Shown one piece after another: positions 46,375 to 55,512 of a stretch of 64,000 nt of DNA. Numbering within the stretch: position 1 is the first letter of the stretch; each line of letters starts with the position of its first letter. Source of the stretch: Halobacillus andaensis (GTDB lineage: Bacteria; Bacillota; Bacilli; Bacillales; Halobacillaceae); assembly GCF_014636475.1 (NCBI RefSeq), contig NZ_BMEL01000003.1:675673-739672 (forward strand). The letters are read 5' to 3'. A program made the translations under genes and the position numbers. The notes beneath the pieces were generated by a model. The model was not told where the DNA came from. It did no database searches and saw only the letters and a list, made by a program, of their open reading frames with translations.

Positions 46375-46580
46375 GAGATTGTAGACAAGGTAGTACTCGG
46401 TTCCTCCATTAGAGTCCTGGAGAAAAGGAACAGGAAAAAGCGCCGCTTTCCGCGGGGCAAGACGGAAAGTCTCCTCGGTCTGCGACCTCCAGGGCCTCTC
46501 CTGTCTGCTCGTCCCGCAGGAGTCGTCACTTTTTCCGTTCCTTTTAATCAAAATAAGCTTTCGGAACCATTGAAGGATGG
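46375..46580. repeat. GC-rich dispersed repeat, half 1
   Basis: GC-rich block with GCTTTCCGCGGGGCAAGACG (46443-46462), GTCTCCTCGG and CTCGTCCCGCAGGAGTCG, bounded by AAGCTT-type ends. This pattern recurs as a non-coding repeat in many Bacillaceae genomes (from memory). All open frames over it are incidental. Confidence 0.65.
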
Positions 46581-46614
46581 GAAAGCCTAGCTGCCACTTG
46601 GTCTAGTGATCGTT

Positions 46615-46810
46615 TATCGAAAAAGGGTTTTAGGAAACGGCGACACTCCAATGGGAGAGACGAATAAGGTGTGACCCCGAAGGGCTTATAAAGCCCGAGG
46701 AGGTCTTAAATAAGAAGTTCGATTAAGTTCGGCACGTCGTGTGCCAACATCGAACGACCCCACGTCGTGTGGGACCATGGAAAGCGAGTTGTTTCCTAAA
46801 ACCCTTCCCC
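46615..46810. repeat. GC-rich dispersed repeat, half 2, with inserted double hairpin
   Basis: Begins GGAAACGGCGACACTCCAAT and ends GGAAAGCGAGTTGTTTCC, roughly the same repeat family in the opposite orientation. At 46717-46773 it holds two hairpins: GTTCGAT/ATCGAAC enclosing GGCAC-GTCGT-GTGCC, followed by CCCAC-GTCGT-GTGGG. Both have the same CACGTCGTGTG tip. The whole unit is flanked by AAAAGGGTTTTAGGAAAC and its near complement GTTTCCTAAAACCCTT. Confidence 0.65.
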
Positions 46811-46892
46811 CTTTCTAAGCCAGAAATGTTTTCTACACTTTCAAAGTAAAAGAGCAAACAAAGGAATTTCCACATACAAAAGGACAACCTTA

Positions 46893-47543
46893 TCAGTTGT
46901 CCTCTTCTTCGTCTAATGGGTAATGTTTCAGGAAATACACAAGCGCCTGCAGCTCAACAGCTAAGTCAATGTGATGAACGCGCACGCTGTTTGGCACCGT
47001 AATTCGTGCAGGTGTAAAGTTCAGCACCCCAGAGATACCCGCTTCGACCAGACGATCAGCTATGCCCTGAGCCGCGGATGATGGTACGGTTAAAATCGCG
47101 ACAGAAATGCCGTCCATATGCTTCTCTAAATCGTCGATGTGCTTGATCGGCACACCGCCTACCGTCTGCCCGATACGGTCATCCTTTGCATCAAAAGCGA
47201 CTTCAATTTTTGTATTGTTATTTTTCATGAAATTATAGTTTAAAAAAGCAGTACCTAAGTTTCCGACACCAATTAAAGCGACATTTGTCGTTTCATCCTG
47301 ATCAAGCGTCTGGCGGAAAAATGACAGCAGATACTCGACGTTATATCCATATCCTTTTTTTCCGAGGGCTCCAAAGTAAGAAAAATCACGGCGAATCGTG
47401 GCTGAATCAACTTTGACCGCTTCACTCAGCTCCTTCGATGAGACTCTCATCTTGCCCTGGCTATGGAGATTATTAATGAATCGATAGTATAGCGGCAGCC
47501 GCTTCGCCGTCGCTTGTGGTATTTTAGCGTTTTCTGCATCCAT
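46893..47543 (-). CDS. rex: Redox-sensing transcriptional repressor Rex
   Basis: NADH-sensing repressor of fermentation and anaerobic genes. N-terminal winged helix ([20 protein letters not shown]), then a Rossmann domain with [18 protein letters not shown] and the C-terminal swapped helix. 216 residues. Upstream neighbour moaC is 15 bases away on the same strand, as in Bacillus. Confidence 0.96.
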   Translation of the reverse strand: MDAENAKIPQATAKRLPLYYRFINNLHSQGKMRVSSKELSEAVKVDSATIRRDFSYFGALGKKGYGYNVEYLLSFFRQTLDQDETTNVALIGVGNLGTAFLNYNFMKNNNTKIEVAFDAKDDRIGQTVGGVPIKHIDDLEKHMDGISVAILTVPSSAAQGIADRLVEAGISGVLNFTPARITVPNSVRVHHIDLAVELQALVYFLKHYPLDEEEDN

Positions 47544-47558
47544 TGGATTAACCTCCTC

Positions 47559-48044
47559 TTACCGGCTGTCTCGTTTGTAATCGCCGGATTTACCTCCTGT
47601 TTTCTCTTCTAAATACGTCGGTCCGATGACCATTCCTTTATCCACGGCTTTACACATATCATACACCGTTAACGCAGTCGCTGAGGCTGCGGTCAGCGCT
47701 TCCATTTCGACACCCGTGCTGCCTTTTGTTTTCACCGAGACCATAATATGGAGCACATAGTTCTCGTTCGTCTCCCATTCAAAGGTGACATCGATCCCTT
47801 TTAACGGAAGCGGGTGGCACATCGGAATCCAGTCGGGCGTCTTTTTTGCCGCCATAATTCCTGCGATTTGGGCTACGGAAAGGACATCGCCTTTCTCCAT
47901 ATCGCCGCTTGTTACTTTATGATAAATCGTTTGATTCACTTCTATACTCGAATGCGCGATCGCCGTTCGAACGGAATCTTTCTTTTCCGAAATGTCGACC
48001 ATTCGCGCTCGTCCTTGTTCATTAAAATGAGTAAATTCAGACAT
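47559..48044 (-). CDS. moaC: Cyclic pyranopterin monophosphate synthase MoaC
   Basis: Second step of molybdenum cofactor synthesis, turning the MoaA product into cyclic pyranopterin monophosphate. 161 residues. Motifs [16 protein letters not shown] and [20 protein letters not shown] with the DMCKAVDK active-site stretch. No other cofactor gene is adjacent. Divergent from the ABC-F gene. Confidence 0.96.
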   Translation of the reverse strand: MSEFTHFNEQGRARMVDISEKKDSVRTAIAHSSIEVNQTIYHKVTSGDMEKGDVLSVAQIAGIMAAKKTPDWIPMCHPLPLKGIDVTFEWETNENYVLHIMVSVKTKGSTGVEMEALTAASATALTVYDMCKAVDKGMVIGPTYLEEKTGGKSGDYKRDSR

Positions 48045-48208
48045 GCGTGGGACTCCTTTACCAATAGTACAGGTTAGTTACTCAAACATTACTCTTATTT
48101 TATCAAAAAATCAAACGAAAGTGTTAAAGCGTTCACAATCTCTTAAGTACCTCTCCTTGCTACTGTCGTCCTATATAAGATACACTTATTTCATTGAGGT
48201 GAAACGAC

Positions 48209-50149
48209 ATGATTCTCATGCAACTAAATCAATTGACGAAACGGTTTGGCGCCGAGTTAATTTTACAAAATATTAAGCTGGATGTACAAATGAATGACCG
48301 CATTGCGATTGTCGGAAGAAACGGAGCCGGCAAAAGTACGTTGCTGAAAATGATGGCCGGGGACATGAGCCATGATTCGGGGGACATTTTTAAACCGAAA
48401 GATGTTTCCATGGGATACCTGGCTCAAAATACAGGCCTGCAGTCCGACGACACGATCTGGAATGAAATGACGAAGGTGTTTGCCCATTTGCAAAAGCTTG
48501 AACGGGAACTTCGCCAAATGGAAGCTGATATGGCGGACCCTGACTTACTAGCCAACGCAAACAAATACCATCAGCTGCTTTCGAAATATGATGAAAAACA
48601 GGACTACTTTAAGGTCGCGGGCGGCTATCAATATGAAGCCGAGATTAAAGCGGTTTTAAACGGGCTTAACTTTCATGATTTTGATTGGAATACGTCAATT
48701 GCGACACTAAGCGGCGGACAGAAAACGCGGCTTGCGCTCGGAAAACTTCTATTAACGAAGCCTGACATTCTCATTTTAGATGAGCCGACCAACCACCTGG
48801 ACATTGATACACTCTCATGGCTTGAGTCGTACTTGCAGGGTTACGAAGGCGCTGTTGTCATCGTTTCGCACGACCGTTACTTCTTAGATGAAATTGTGAA
48901 CACCGTATATGAGATCGCCCATCAGGGTTCTAAGAAATACCACGGCAACTACAGCGACTATTTAAAGAAGAAAGAAGAAGATTATGAGCTTGAGCTGAAG
49001 CATTATGAGAAACAGCAGAGTGAAATTAAACAGATGGAAGAGTTTATTCAAAAGAACATTGTCCGTGCCACTACGAGTAAGCGCGCGCAAAGCCGCCGCA
49101 AGCAGCTGGAGAAAATGGATAAGCTCGATAAGCCAAAGACAGAGCAGCAATCTGCGAAGTTCAGCTTTCAAGTAGCGAAGAAAAGCGGAAACGACGTGTT
49201 AAAGATTCGTGATTTAGCGTTTCGCTATGATGACCAGGACCGCTACGTGTTTGATCATCTGTCACTAGACTTACAGCGCGGCGATTCCTTTGCGTTAGTC
49301 GGTCCGAATGGTGTTGGAAAAACGACGCTTCTTAAGACGATCATCGGTGACTTAAAAGCAGCAAAAGGCAATATTATGGTCGGGACCAATGTCCAAATTG
49401 GCTACTATGATCAGGAACAGACGAAGCTGAACTCAAAGAAAACCGTATTGAATGAGCTATGGGATGAGTACCCGCTTAAAAATGAAAAAGACATCCGCAC
49501 GATTCTTGGGAACTTTTTATTCACAGGAGAAGATGTGTTAAAACCTGTGTCCGCATTAAGCGGTGGAGAGAAAGCGCGATTATCGCTCGCCAAGCTGATG
49601 ATGCAGGAAGCCAATCTGTTAATTTTGGACGAGCCGACCAACCACCTCGACTTAGACAGTAAAGAAGTGTTGGAATCTGCGCTTGTCGATTATCCAGGAA
49701 CCATCTTATTCGTTTCCCATGACCGTTACTTTATTAATAAAATCGCCACGCAAATTGTGGAGATGGAACCGGCTGAAACGCGCGTGTTTCTCGGCGATTA
49801 TGATTATTACCTTCATAAGAAACAAGAAGAACGCGAACTTCGGGAAATCGAAGAAGCCGAACGCGCTGAGCAGGCAGCAGCCACAAAGCCGCAGGAACAA
49901 GAATCAAAAAACAGCTTCCAGCAGGATAAAGCCTTAAAAAGCGAAGAACGTAAACGTAAGCGCCGCATAGCGGAAATTGAACAGGAAATTGAACAGCTTG
50001 AAGCGAAAGTGGAAGAAAACGATGCGCTTTTATGCAAGCCGGAAGTTTTCCAGGATCATGAGAAGTCACTTGAACTGACGGAAGAAAATGAACAGTATCA
50101 GGAAAGAATGGAAGCTTTGCTGGAGGAATGGGAAGCGTTAGACGCATAG
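48209..50149 (+). CDS. ABC-F family ATPase, YdiF-like
   Basis: Soluble tandem ATP-binding protein that acts on ribosomes (translation factor class). Domain 1: Walker A GRNGAGKSTLL near residue 36, signature LSGGQKTRL, Walker B ILILDEPTNHLD. The P-site-tRNA-interaction linker follows at about residues 240-300. Domain 2: GPNGVGKTTLL, LSGGEKARL, LLILDEPTNHLD. A long charged coiled coil (about 540-640) ends the protein. 646 residues. GAGGTG eight bases before the ATG. No sign of a resistance-type variant. Confidence 0.93.
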   Translation: MILMQLNQLTKRFGAELILQNIKLDVQMNDRIAIVGRNGAGKSTLLKMMAGDMSHDSGDIFKPKDVSMGYLAQNTGLQSDDTIWNEMTKVFAHLQKLERELRQMEADMADPDLLANANKYHQLLSKYDEKQDYFKVAGGYQYEAEIKAVLNGLNFHDFDWNTSIATLSGGQKTRLALGKLLLTKPDILILDEPTNHLDIDTLSWLESYLQGYEGAVVIVSHDRYFLDEIVNTVYEIAHQGSKKYHGNYSDYLKKKEEDYELELKHYEKQQSEIKQMEEFIQKNIVRATTSKRAQSRRKQLEKMDKLDKPKTEQQSAKFSFQVAKKSGNDVLKIRDLAFRYDDQDRYVFDHLSLDLQRGDSFALVGPNGVGKTTLLKTIIGDLKAAKGNIMVGTNVQIGYYDQEQTKLNSKKTVLNELWDEYPLKNEKDIRTILGNFLFTGEDVLKPVSALSGGEKARLSLAKLMMQEANLLILDEPTNHLDLDSKEVLESALVDYPGTILFVSHDRYFINKIATQIVEMEPAETRVFLGDYDYYLHKKQEERELREIEEAERAEQAAATKPQEQESKNSFQQDKALKSEERKRKRRIAEIEQEIEQLEAKVEENDALLCKPEVFQDHEKSLELTEENEQYQERMEALLEEWEALDA

Positions 50150-50218
50150 GCAAAAGAAAAGGCTCAGAGTGAAGATGATCACCCTGAGCCATTATTATGG
50201 ATTTTTTTGATTATAGCG

Positions 50219-52150
50219 TCACTTCATATAACGATATTCCATCAAACGATTTAATATAGAGATTTCCTGTAACAGTTCCTCTCCCACATTGGTTTCGAGC
50301 ACCTTTTTTCGCTCCAGCTCTTTATCCACAAGTCGCTTGACTGAGAGAACGTCGGTTCCATTCAGCAGCACCTCTTCTTTTGAATTAAATTGCTTATGCG
50401 CGACAAGCTGCATGCCGTAGGAATTATATAATAAGGTGTAGCCGGCAATACCTGTTGTTAATTGATAGGCTTTGGAAAATCCGCCGTCGATCACAATCAT
50501 TTTTCCATCTGCTTTTATTGGGTTTTCTCCATCAATTTCTTTTACAGGAGTATGGCCATTTATGATATGCCCTTGCTCAGGGTTAAGATCAAATTCTTTC
50601 AGGATCTTACGGCACGTTTCCTCATTTTCACGTAAATAGTAATATGGGTTCTTTTTCTCTTTATGGGTTTCCTTATCCTTAATGAAATACCTTTCAAAGG
50701 TTGTCATGGCCCTTTTCCCAAAAAGGGAGGAATATTCTCCGGTCCATAAATACCAGACCATATCTGTCGCAAAATCATCTGTTTCTTCAGGGTGTGCAAA
50801 AGCGTGCCGTAAATAATGTTCAAAAATATCAAGTAAATCACGGCCTGCATAGGTTTTATTCTCAATCAGCATTTCTTCCATATTTCCGTTTTCATCTAAA
50901 GGAATGCACCCATGAATTAACAAGTTCCCGTTGTATTTCAAATAAAGGCTGCCTTTTTTCATTAGAAATTTCATATGTCTGGCCAGCTTTTCCGAATGTT
51001 GAACAGAAAATAGTAGCTTGTCGATCACTTGCTCTTCTTCCTCTAATAATTGATCAGGCTGATCTGGATTAACCGTTGCAAAACAGCTGTTTTCCAGCGG
51101 GTACGTTTTCCCTTGAAGCGTTATTTCGTTTTTATCATAATCAACTTTCTCAAGCAAAAGCCTTTCTGACATATTAAAGTTCGGTCGTCTCTTAATGATC
51201 GGGCTTTCAAGTTTAAACTGAATCATAGCAATGGCTTGATGAATTTTCGTAATTTGTAATCGTTCATGGTCAGATGTTTTTTGATCTGAATGAATTTTTG
51301 GCCTGAAGACGGGATTGTCCTCATAGTATTTATCCGCCAGATTAAGAAGTGGTCTAAGGTTGATTCCATAGACATCTTCAATAATATCTAAATTGTCGTA
51401 GCGAGCGCAGATACGAATGATATTCGCGAGACAAACCTTTGAACCGGCAAAGGCTCCAATCCATAGGGCATCATGATTTCCCCACTGAATATCAACGGAA
51501 TGATAATTGATGAGCGTTTCCATAATTTTATCAGGTTCGGGTCCTCGATCATAAATATCCCCCACTACATGGAGATGATCCACAACCAATCTCTGTGTGG
51601 TATAAGCTAGACCCGTGATAAGCTTATCCGCCTGATCGAGGGAAATAATTTGCTGGACAATTTTTGTGTAATACTGTTCCTTATTTGCGGATTCATCTGT
51701 TTTGTATAGCAGCTCTTCAATAATATAGGCAAATTGATCAGGCAATGCTTTACGTAATTTCGAACGTGTATATTTGGACGAGGCGTAAGAAATAAGCTTC
51801 AGCATTCGTTCGATTGTCTCTTTATACCACTGGTTTAATGCCTCGTCATTATCAAAACCATTTTTAATGATTTTTAATTTTTCTTCAGGATAATAAACTA
51901 ATGTCGCCATGTCATTTATTTCATTTTCGTAGATTACGCCGTTAAATATATCCCTTATTTTCTCTTTGACTCTCCCCGAACCATTTCTTAACACATGTTG
52001 AAAGGCTTGATACTCTCCGTGTAAGTCACTAACAAAATGCTCTGTCCCCTTAGGCAGATTAAGAATGGCTTCAAGATTAATAATTTCAGTGACTACTTTT
52101 TCTTCACAATCGTATTTTTGGGCTAGTAAATCTAAGTATTTTTTGTTCAA
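50219..52150 (-). CDS. fbp: Fructose-1,6-bisphosphatase, class III
   Basis: Gluconeogenic phosphatase found mainly in Firmicutes, 643-644 residues. Metallophosphoesterase motifs: [35 protein letters not shown] and later INGHTPVKE. The TTG at 52148-52150 ([14 protein letters not shown]) is chosen since AAAGGGG lies ten bases upstream and the family starts exactly there; the frame opens ten codons earlier. Independent transcription unit. Confidence 0.95.
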   Translation of the reverse strand: MNKKYLDLLAQKYDCEEKVVTEIINLEAILNLPKGTEHFVSDLHGEYQAFQHVLRNGSGRVKEKIRDIFNGVIYENEINDMATLVYYPEEKLKIIKNGFDNDEALNQWYKETIERMLKLISYASSKYTRSKLRKALPDQFAYIIEELLYKTDESANKEQYYTKIVQQIISLDQADKLITGLAYTTQRLVVDHLHVVGDIYDRGPEPDKIMETLINYHSVDIQWGNHDALWIGAFAGSKVCLANIIRICARYDNLDIIEDVYGINLRPLLNLADKYYEDNPVFRPKIHSDQKTSDHERLQITKIHQAIAMIQFKLESPIIKRRPNFNMSERLLLEKVDYDKNEITLQGKTYPLENSCFATVNPDQPDQLLEEEEQVIDKLLFSVQHSEKLARHMKFLMKKGSLYLKYNGNLLIHGCIPLDENGNMEEMLIENKTYAGRDLLDIFEHYLRHAFAHPEETDDFATDMVWYLWTGEYSSLFGKRAMTTFERYFIKDKETHKEKKNPYYYLRENEETCRKILKEFDLNPEQGHIINGHTPVKEIDGENPIKADGKMIVIDGGFSKAYQLTTGIAGYTLLYNSYGMQLVAHKQFNSKEEVLLNGTDVLSVKRLVDKELERKKVLETNVGEELLQEISILNRLMEYRYMK

Positions 52151-52299
52151 AATTATGTATCCCCTTTCAAATTTCATCACGATTTCCCACTGAAATGCTG
52201 CAATTGACTACTAAAATTGAAAGTGTCGGTAAATAAGAAAAGAACAATATTAATTATATATGATCGTAACATGTTTTCAGTTTTTAGAAATGGCCCTTT

Positions 52300-52593
52300 T
52301 CACAAATTTCTCCGGCTCAGAAAAACTATCTTACACCACCAGAACAACATGTAACAAAGCATTAAAAATGAAAGCCAGGTCCATAGTTGGAAATCAGCTA
52401 AACTATGTAACCAGTATTCCAATTCATTATGGTTCGTTCTTGGAATGGTTCCAACAATATTAATAACCCCAAATGTTGGAAGCACAACGAGAATCCCTAT
52501 GGAGTAGAGTACATTTCTCCGTTTTCTAATCATAAAAACGGCAGTAGCGAAAGTGCCTGCAAGCAATAAATAGTATAGGATGAAAAGCCACAT
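52300..52593 (-). CDS. Small membrane protein of unknown function, 97 residues
   Basis: Three hydrophobic segments: WLFILYYLLLAGTFATAVFM, VLYSIGILVVLPTFGVINIV and LWTWLSFLMLCYMLFWWCKI, with a basic start of the first loop (RKRRN). I do not recognise the family. GAGGAGGAATGATCGTATCG precedes the start at some distance. Single gene upstream of fbp on the same strand. Confidence 0.6.
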   Translation of the reverse strand: MWLFILYYLLLAGTFATAVFMIRKRRNVLYSIGILVVLPTFGVINIVGTIPRTNHNELEYWLHSLADFQLWTWLSFLMLCYMLFWWCKIVFLSRRNL

Positions 52594-52666
52594 TGGAACA
52601 TTTGTCCGATACGATCATTCCTCCTCCATTACCTGGAGCTGTTAACAGCTATTTTATCATAAAACA

Positions 52667-52706
52667 AAAGACAAGCATCCCAGTCTGCTGGAATGCTTGT
52701 CTTCCG
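52667..52706 (-). terminator. Terminator of the carnitine operon
   Basis: AGACAAGCATCCCAG / CTGGAATGCTTGTCT stem 10 bases beyond the thioesterase stop on the minus strand, with a T-run (AAAACAAAAG on the plus strand). Confidence 0.85.
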
Positions 52707-52712
52707 CTGTTC

Positions 52713-53177
52713 TTATTTTCTTCGAATTCCTATCGTTCGTCCGGCTTGTTTTGGCTGGTCCTGATCAGCTTGCTTCTGATATAATTCAGAAATGTTTTTT
52801 GCCACGGGATCGGGGAACGGCGCTCCCCGCCCTTCATTTTGATCGATGCCCATAAGCATTTCTTCTAATGTGGCAGCGAGATCACCATCATCATGGTGCA
52901 TGGATAAAAATAAGTGAATACGTTTCGCATCATAATCCAGCACCTGAGCTGTGATCGTAAATGCTTCGCCTTCTTTCATTTCCTGCAAGTAGCACGTATG
53001 AGTTTCTAACGTGAAGATCGTATAATGAAAGCGGGCACGGGCTTCTTCATTAAGGCCGATACCCTCAATAAAAGCATCGGTTGCCTGACTGAATGCTGTA
53101 TTGTATTCCGCATCATTCATGTGCCCGTTGTAATCGACCCACTCTGAAGGTACGGTCTGCTTAAATTGAAAATCCAC
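52713..53177 (-). CDS. cdhB: Betainyl-CoA thioesterase, hot-dog fold
   Basis: A 4HBT-type thioesterase, 154 residues, with the WVDYNGHMNDAEYNTAFSQA active-site helix (Asp and Asn-Gly-His) and LETHTCYLQEMKEGE. In characterised carnitine pathways this enzyme releases glycine betaine from betainyl-CoA. The GTG at 53175-53177 is chosen (AAGGAGGG six bases upstream). Its start overlaps the end of the carnitine dehydrogenase gene only in the longer reading. Last of three genes. Confidence 0.85.
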   Translation of the reverse strand: MDFQFKQTVPSEWVDYNGHMNDAEYNTAFSQATDAFIEGIGLNEEARARFHYTIFTLETHTCYLQEMKEGEAFTITAQVLDYDAKRIHLFLSMHHDDGDLAATLEEMLMGIDQNEGRGAPFPDPVAKNISELYQKQADQDQPKQAGRTIGIRRK

Positions 53178-53190
53178 GGCTGACCCTCCT

Positions 53191-54135
53191 TTATACATGA
53201 TTTTTCTCTTGCTCTTTCGGCCAATATTCCTGTACTAAGTCGTATAATTTAATTAAAAATTCGTTGCGGTTTTGATCGAGCTCTGACATGGACATGCCGT
53301 TCGACTGTTCTTCACAGCCAGTTACCACTTTATTATAAAGTTCATCTGTCAGTTCAGGTGCTTCGAGCTTCGTCCACGGCTTTTTCAAGGCGGGGCCGAA
53401 TTGTTTGAGCATATGACGCATGCCGCCCTCACCGCCTGCTAAGTGGAAGGTTAAGAAAGGTCCATATTGCGCATACCGAAGACCCGCTCCGTGCGTGAAG
53501 GCTTTATCCACTTCTTCTGTAGTAGCAATGCCTTCGTTCACAATGTGAAGCGATTCTCTCCAGATTGCTTCTATTAAACGGTCGGCGATGTGTCCTTCAA
53601 TCTCATGGCGAACGAGCAGTACTTTCATATTGATGCTTTCGTAAAAAGCCTTCGCTCTTTCTACATTCTCCAGCGTTGTCTGTTTTCCTGCTACGACTTC
53701 TACCAGCGGCAAAATATATACCGGGTGGAAGGGATGCGCAACTACGAAGCGCTCGGGATGCTGTAGATTCGCCTGCAATTCTGAAGGCATGATGCCAGAG
53801 GTGCTCGATCCGATAAGCGCCTCTGGTTTCGCATACTGGTCAATAGACTGCAGAACGGTTTGCTTAAGTTCTTCGATTTCAGGCACGTTTTCTTGAATAA
53901 AATCAGCGTCTTTTACAGCATCTGCTAATTCACTTTCAAATGTTAAACGATCTTTCGAAGCTCCTTCTGTAAGGCCGAGGGCTTCCACGTACGGCCACGA
54001 CTGTTCTACAGCACGGCGCATTCGTTCTTCCGCTCCTTCTGCTGGATCTGTCGCTACTACGTCATACCCCTGGGCCAGCATACGGGCAATCCAGCCATTT
54101 CCAATGACTCCCGTTCCTACTATTGCAATTTTCAT
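53191..54135 (-). CDS. cdhA: L-carnitine 3-dehydrogenase
   Basis: 3-hydroxyacyl-CoA dehydrogenase superfamily, 314 residues. N-terminal NAD loop IAIVGTGVIGNGWIARMLAQ; catalytic region with SSTSGIMPSELQ, VVAHPFHPVYILPLVEVVAG and IEGHIADRLIEAIWRESLHI. Oxidises L-carnitine to 3-dehydrocarnitine. Identification rests on the flanking thioesterase and cleavage-enzyme genes, which form the standard carnitine operon. Confidence 0.9.
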   Translation of the reverse strand: MKIAIVGTGVIGNGWIARMLAQGYDVVATDPAEGAEERMRRAVEQSWPYVEALGLTEGASKDRLTFESELADAVKDADFIQENVPEIEELKQTVLQSIDQYAKPEALIGSSTSGIMPSELQANLQHPERFVVAHPFHPVYILPLVEVVAGKQTTLENVERAKAFYESINMKVLLVRHEIEGHIADRLIEAIWRESLHIVNEGIATTEEVDKAFTHGAGLRYAQYGPFLTFHLAGGEGGMRHMLKQFGPALKKPWTKLEAPELTDELYNKVVTGCEEQSNGMSMSELDQNRNEFLIKLYDLVQEYWPKEQEKNHV

Positions 54136-54137
54136 GC

Positions 54138-55028
54138 TTATTTACCTCCCAATGGATTTCGTAGATTGAAATATTCACGTGCTTCCTGCGGCGTCATCGG
54201 TTGTAGGTCCAGGCCGTTCAGCATCGTTACAGCTTTATCAACGAGCTGCTCGTTCGTTGCTGGTACACCTTTAGATAGATAAATATTATCCTCTAACCCA
54301 ACGCGGATGTTTCCTCCTAGAAGTGCTGCTTGAGAAGCCATTGGCATCTGCATGCGGCCGATTCCAAAAGCTGACCAGTGTGCATTCTCTGGAATTCGGT
54401 TCTTCATATACATCATCGTCTCGGCATCTGCAGCCGCTCCCCATGGAATGCCAAGGCAGAATTGGTACATCGGATCGTCATCAATCAGCCCTTCTTTCAC
54501 TAATTGATTGGCAAATCGAATGTGGCCGGTATCGAAACATTCAAGCTCTGGCTTCACGCCGCTTTCTTGAATCAGTTTGGCCTGATCTCTCAACCAGTCC
54601 GTCGGGCTCATATAAATCATGTCGCCGAAGTTCGTGCTTCCGCAGTCAAGCGTACACATTTCCGGAAGCAGCTCGCCTACCGGCTTATGTCGTTCCGCTG
54701 GCGTTTGAATATCCGTTCCATCACCACCAGCAGCTGGCGTATTCAAACTTGGAATAAAGTCCCCTCCGCCGCCGGACGTAATATTAATGATCACGTCAGT
54801 TTCTGATTCACGAATACGATCAACAATTTCTCGATAATGCTCTACATTATGACTGATCCCGCCTGTTTTAGGATCACGGGCATGGACGTGGGCTACCGTT
54901 GCCCCTGATTTTGCCGATTCAATCGCTGATTCCGCAATCTCTTTCGGTGTTACCGGTACGTGTGGATTTTTTTCTAACGTATCTCCTGCACCTGTAACGG
55001 CAGAAGTTAGCAATACTTTATTTTTCAT
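54138..55028 (-). CDS. cdhC: 3-dehydrocarnitine:acetyl-CoA trimethylamine transferase (BKACE family)
   Basis: Beta-keto acid cleavage enzyme, 296 residues. It has KVLLTSAVTGAGDTLEKNPH, the metal and substrate block VAHVHARDPKTGG, INITSGGGGDFIP and the late GNIRVGLEDNIYLSKGVPAT. With acetyl-CoA it splits 3-dehydrocarnitine into betainyl-CoA and acetoacetate. AAAGGAGGATCTTTTGA precedes the start. First gene of the operon; the leader holds no regulator gene. Confidence 0.9.
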   Translation of the reverse strand: MKNKVLLTSAVTGAGDTLEKNPHVPVTPKEIAESAIESAKSGATVAHVHARDPKTGGISHNVEHYREIVDRIRESETDVIINITSGGGGDFIPSLNTPAAGGDGTDIQTPAERHKPVGELLPEMCTLDCGSTNFGDMIYMSPTDWLRDQAKLIQESGVKPELECFDTGHIRFANQLVKEGLIDDDPMYQFCLGIPWGAAADAETMMYMKNRIPENAHWSAFGIGRMQMPMASQAALLGGNIRVGLEDNIYLSKGVPATNEQLVDKAVTMLNGLDLQPMTPQEAREYFNLRNPLGGK

Positions 55029-55444
55029 TCAAAAGATCCTCCTTTGAATTGGTGTTTGTTTTGTTCTGGATAAAGTGTACCATCCGGACTGTTTACTTTC
55101 AATCCCTTTTTATTATTCATCATTTTCTCTTCCGTAAAACACTGCAGTCCAGCATTTACTAGTCCTGTTTACTCTGCACCTTACCTTTTTCACAGACCCT
55201 ATCATCAGTATATAAACCTCTATCCACTTCAAAATCTTTCAAAAAAGTCTTTTAGAACCAACTTGCTTCTATACCGTTCCATATCCTCTCTTTTTTTCCC
55301 CTATTCTATTTTTAAAAGGAAACCGTCTGGATTGTATAGTTTTAAAAGTGAAAGAAAATAACCTTAACTAAATGTTATCGTGAGGAAACAACTCATGGAT
55401 TGGAAAGCGTTTTGGGGGCCTTGCTTTTATCACATGCCTAAACA
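55029..55444. other. Leader region of the carnitine operon, no gene
   Basis: 416 AT-rich bases without a convincing frame. I looked for sigma-54 (TGGC-N9-TTGC) and CRE-type sites and found none that fit. Confidence 0.4.
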
Positions 55445-55485
55445 AAAAAGTCACCAGCTCCTTGGAGGAGCTGGTGACTTTTTAT
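55445..55485. terminator. Bidirectional terminator after dacB
   Basis: AAAAAGTCACCAGCTCC / GGAGCTGGTGACTTTTT, near-perfect 17-bp arms, 28 bases beyond the carboxypeptidase stop. Confidence 0.9.
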
Positions 55486-55512
55486 GATTGACTTAGATAT
55501 TGATGATAATGA

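Noticed and set aside
46320..46590. Three overlapping open frames on both strands
   Set aside because: They fall on a GC-rich dispersed repeat that lacks stops in several frames by composition.
55029..55444. Sigma-54 promoter before the carnitine operon
   Set aside because: No GG-N10-GC pair with the right flanks on the minus strand, and no enhancer-binding regulator nearby.
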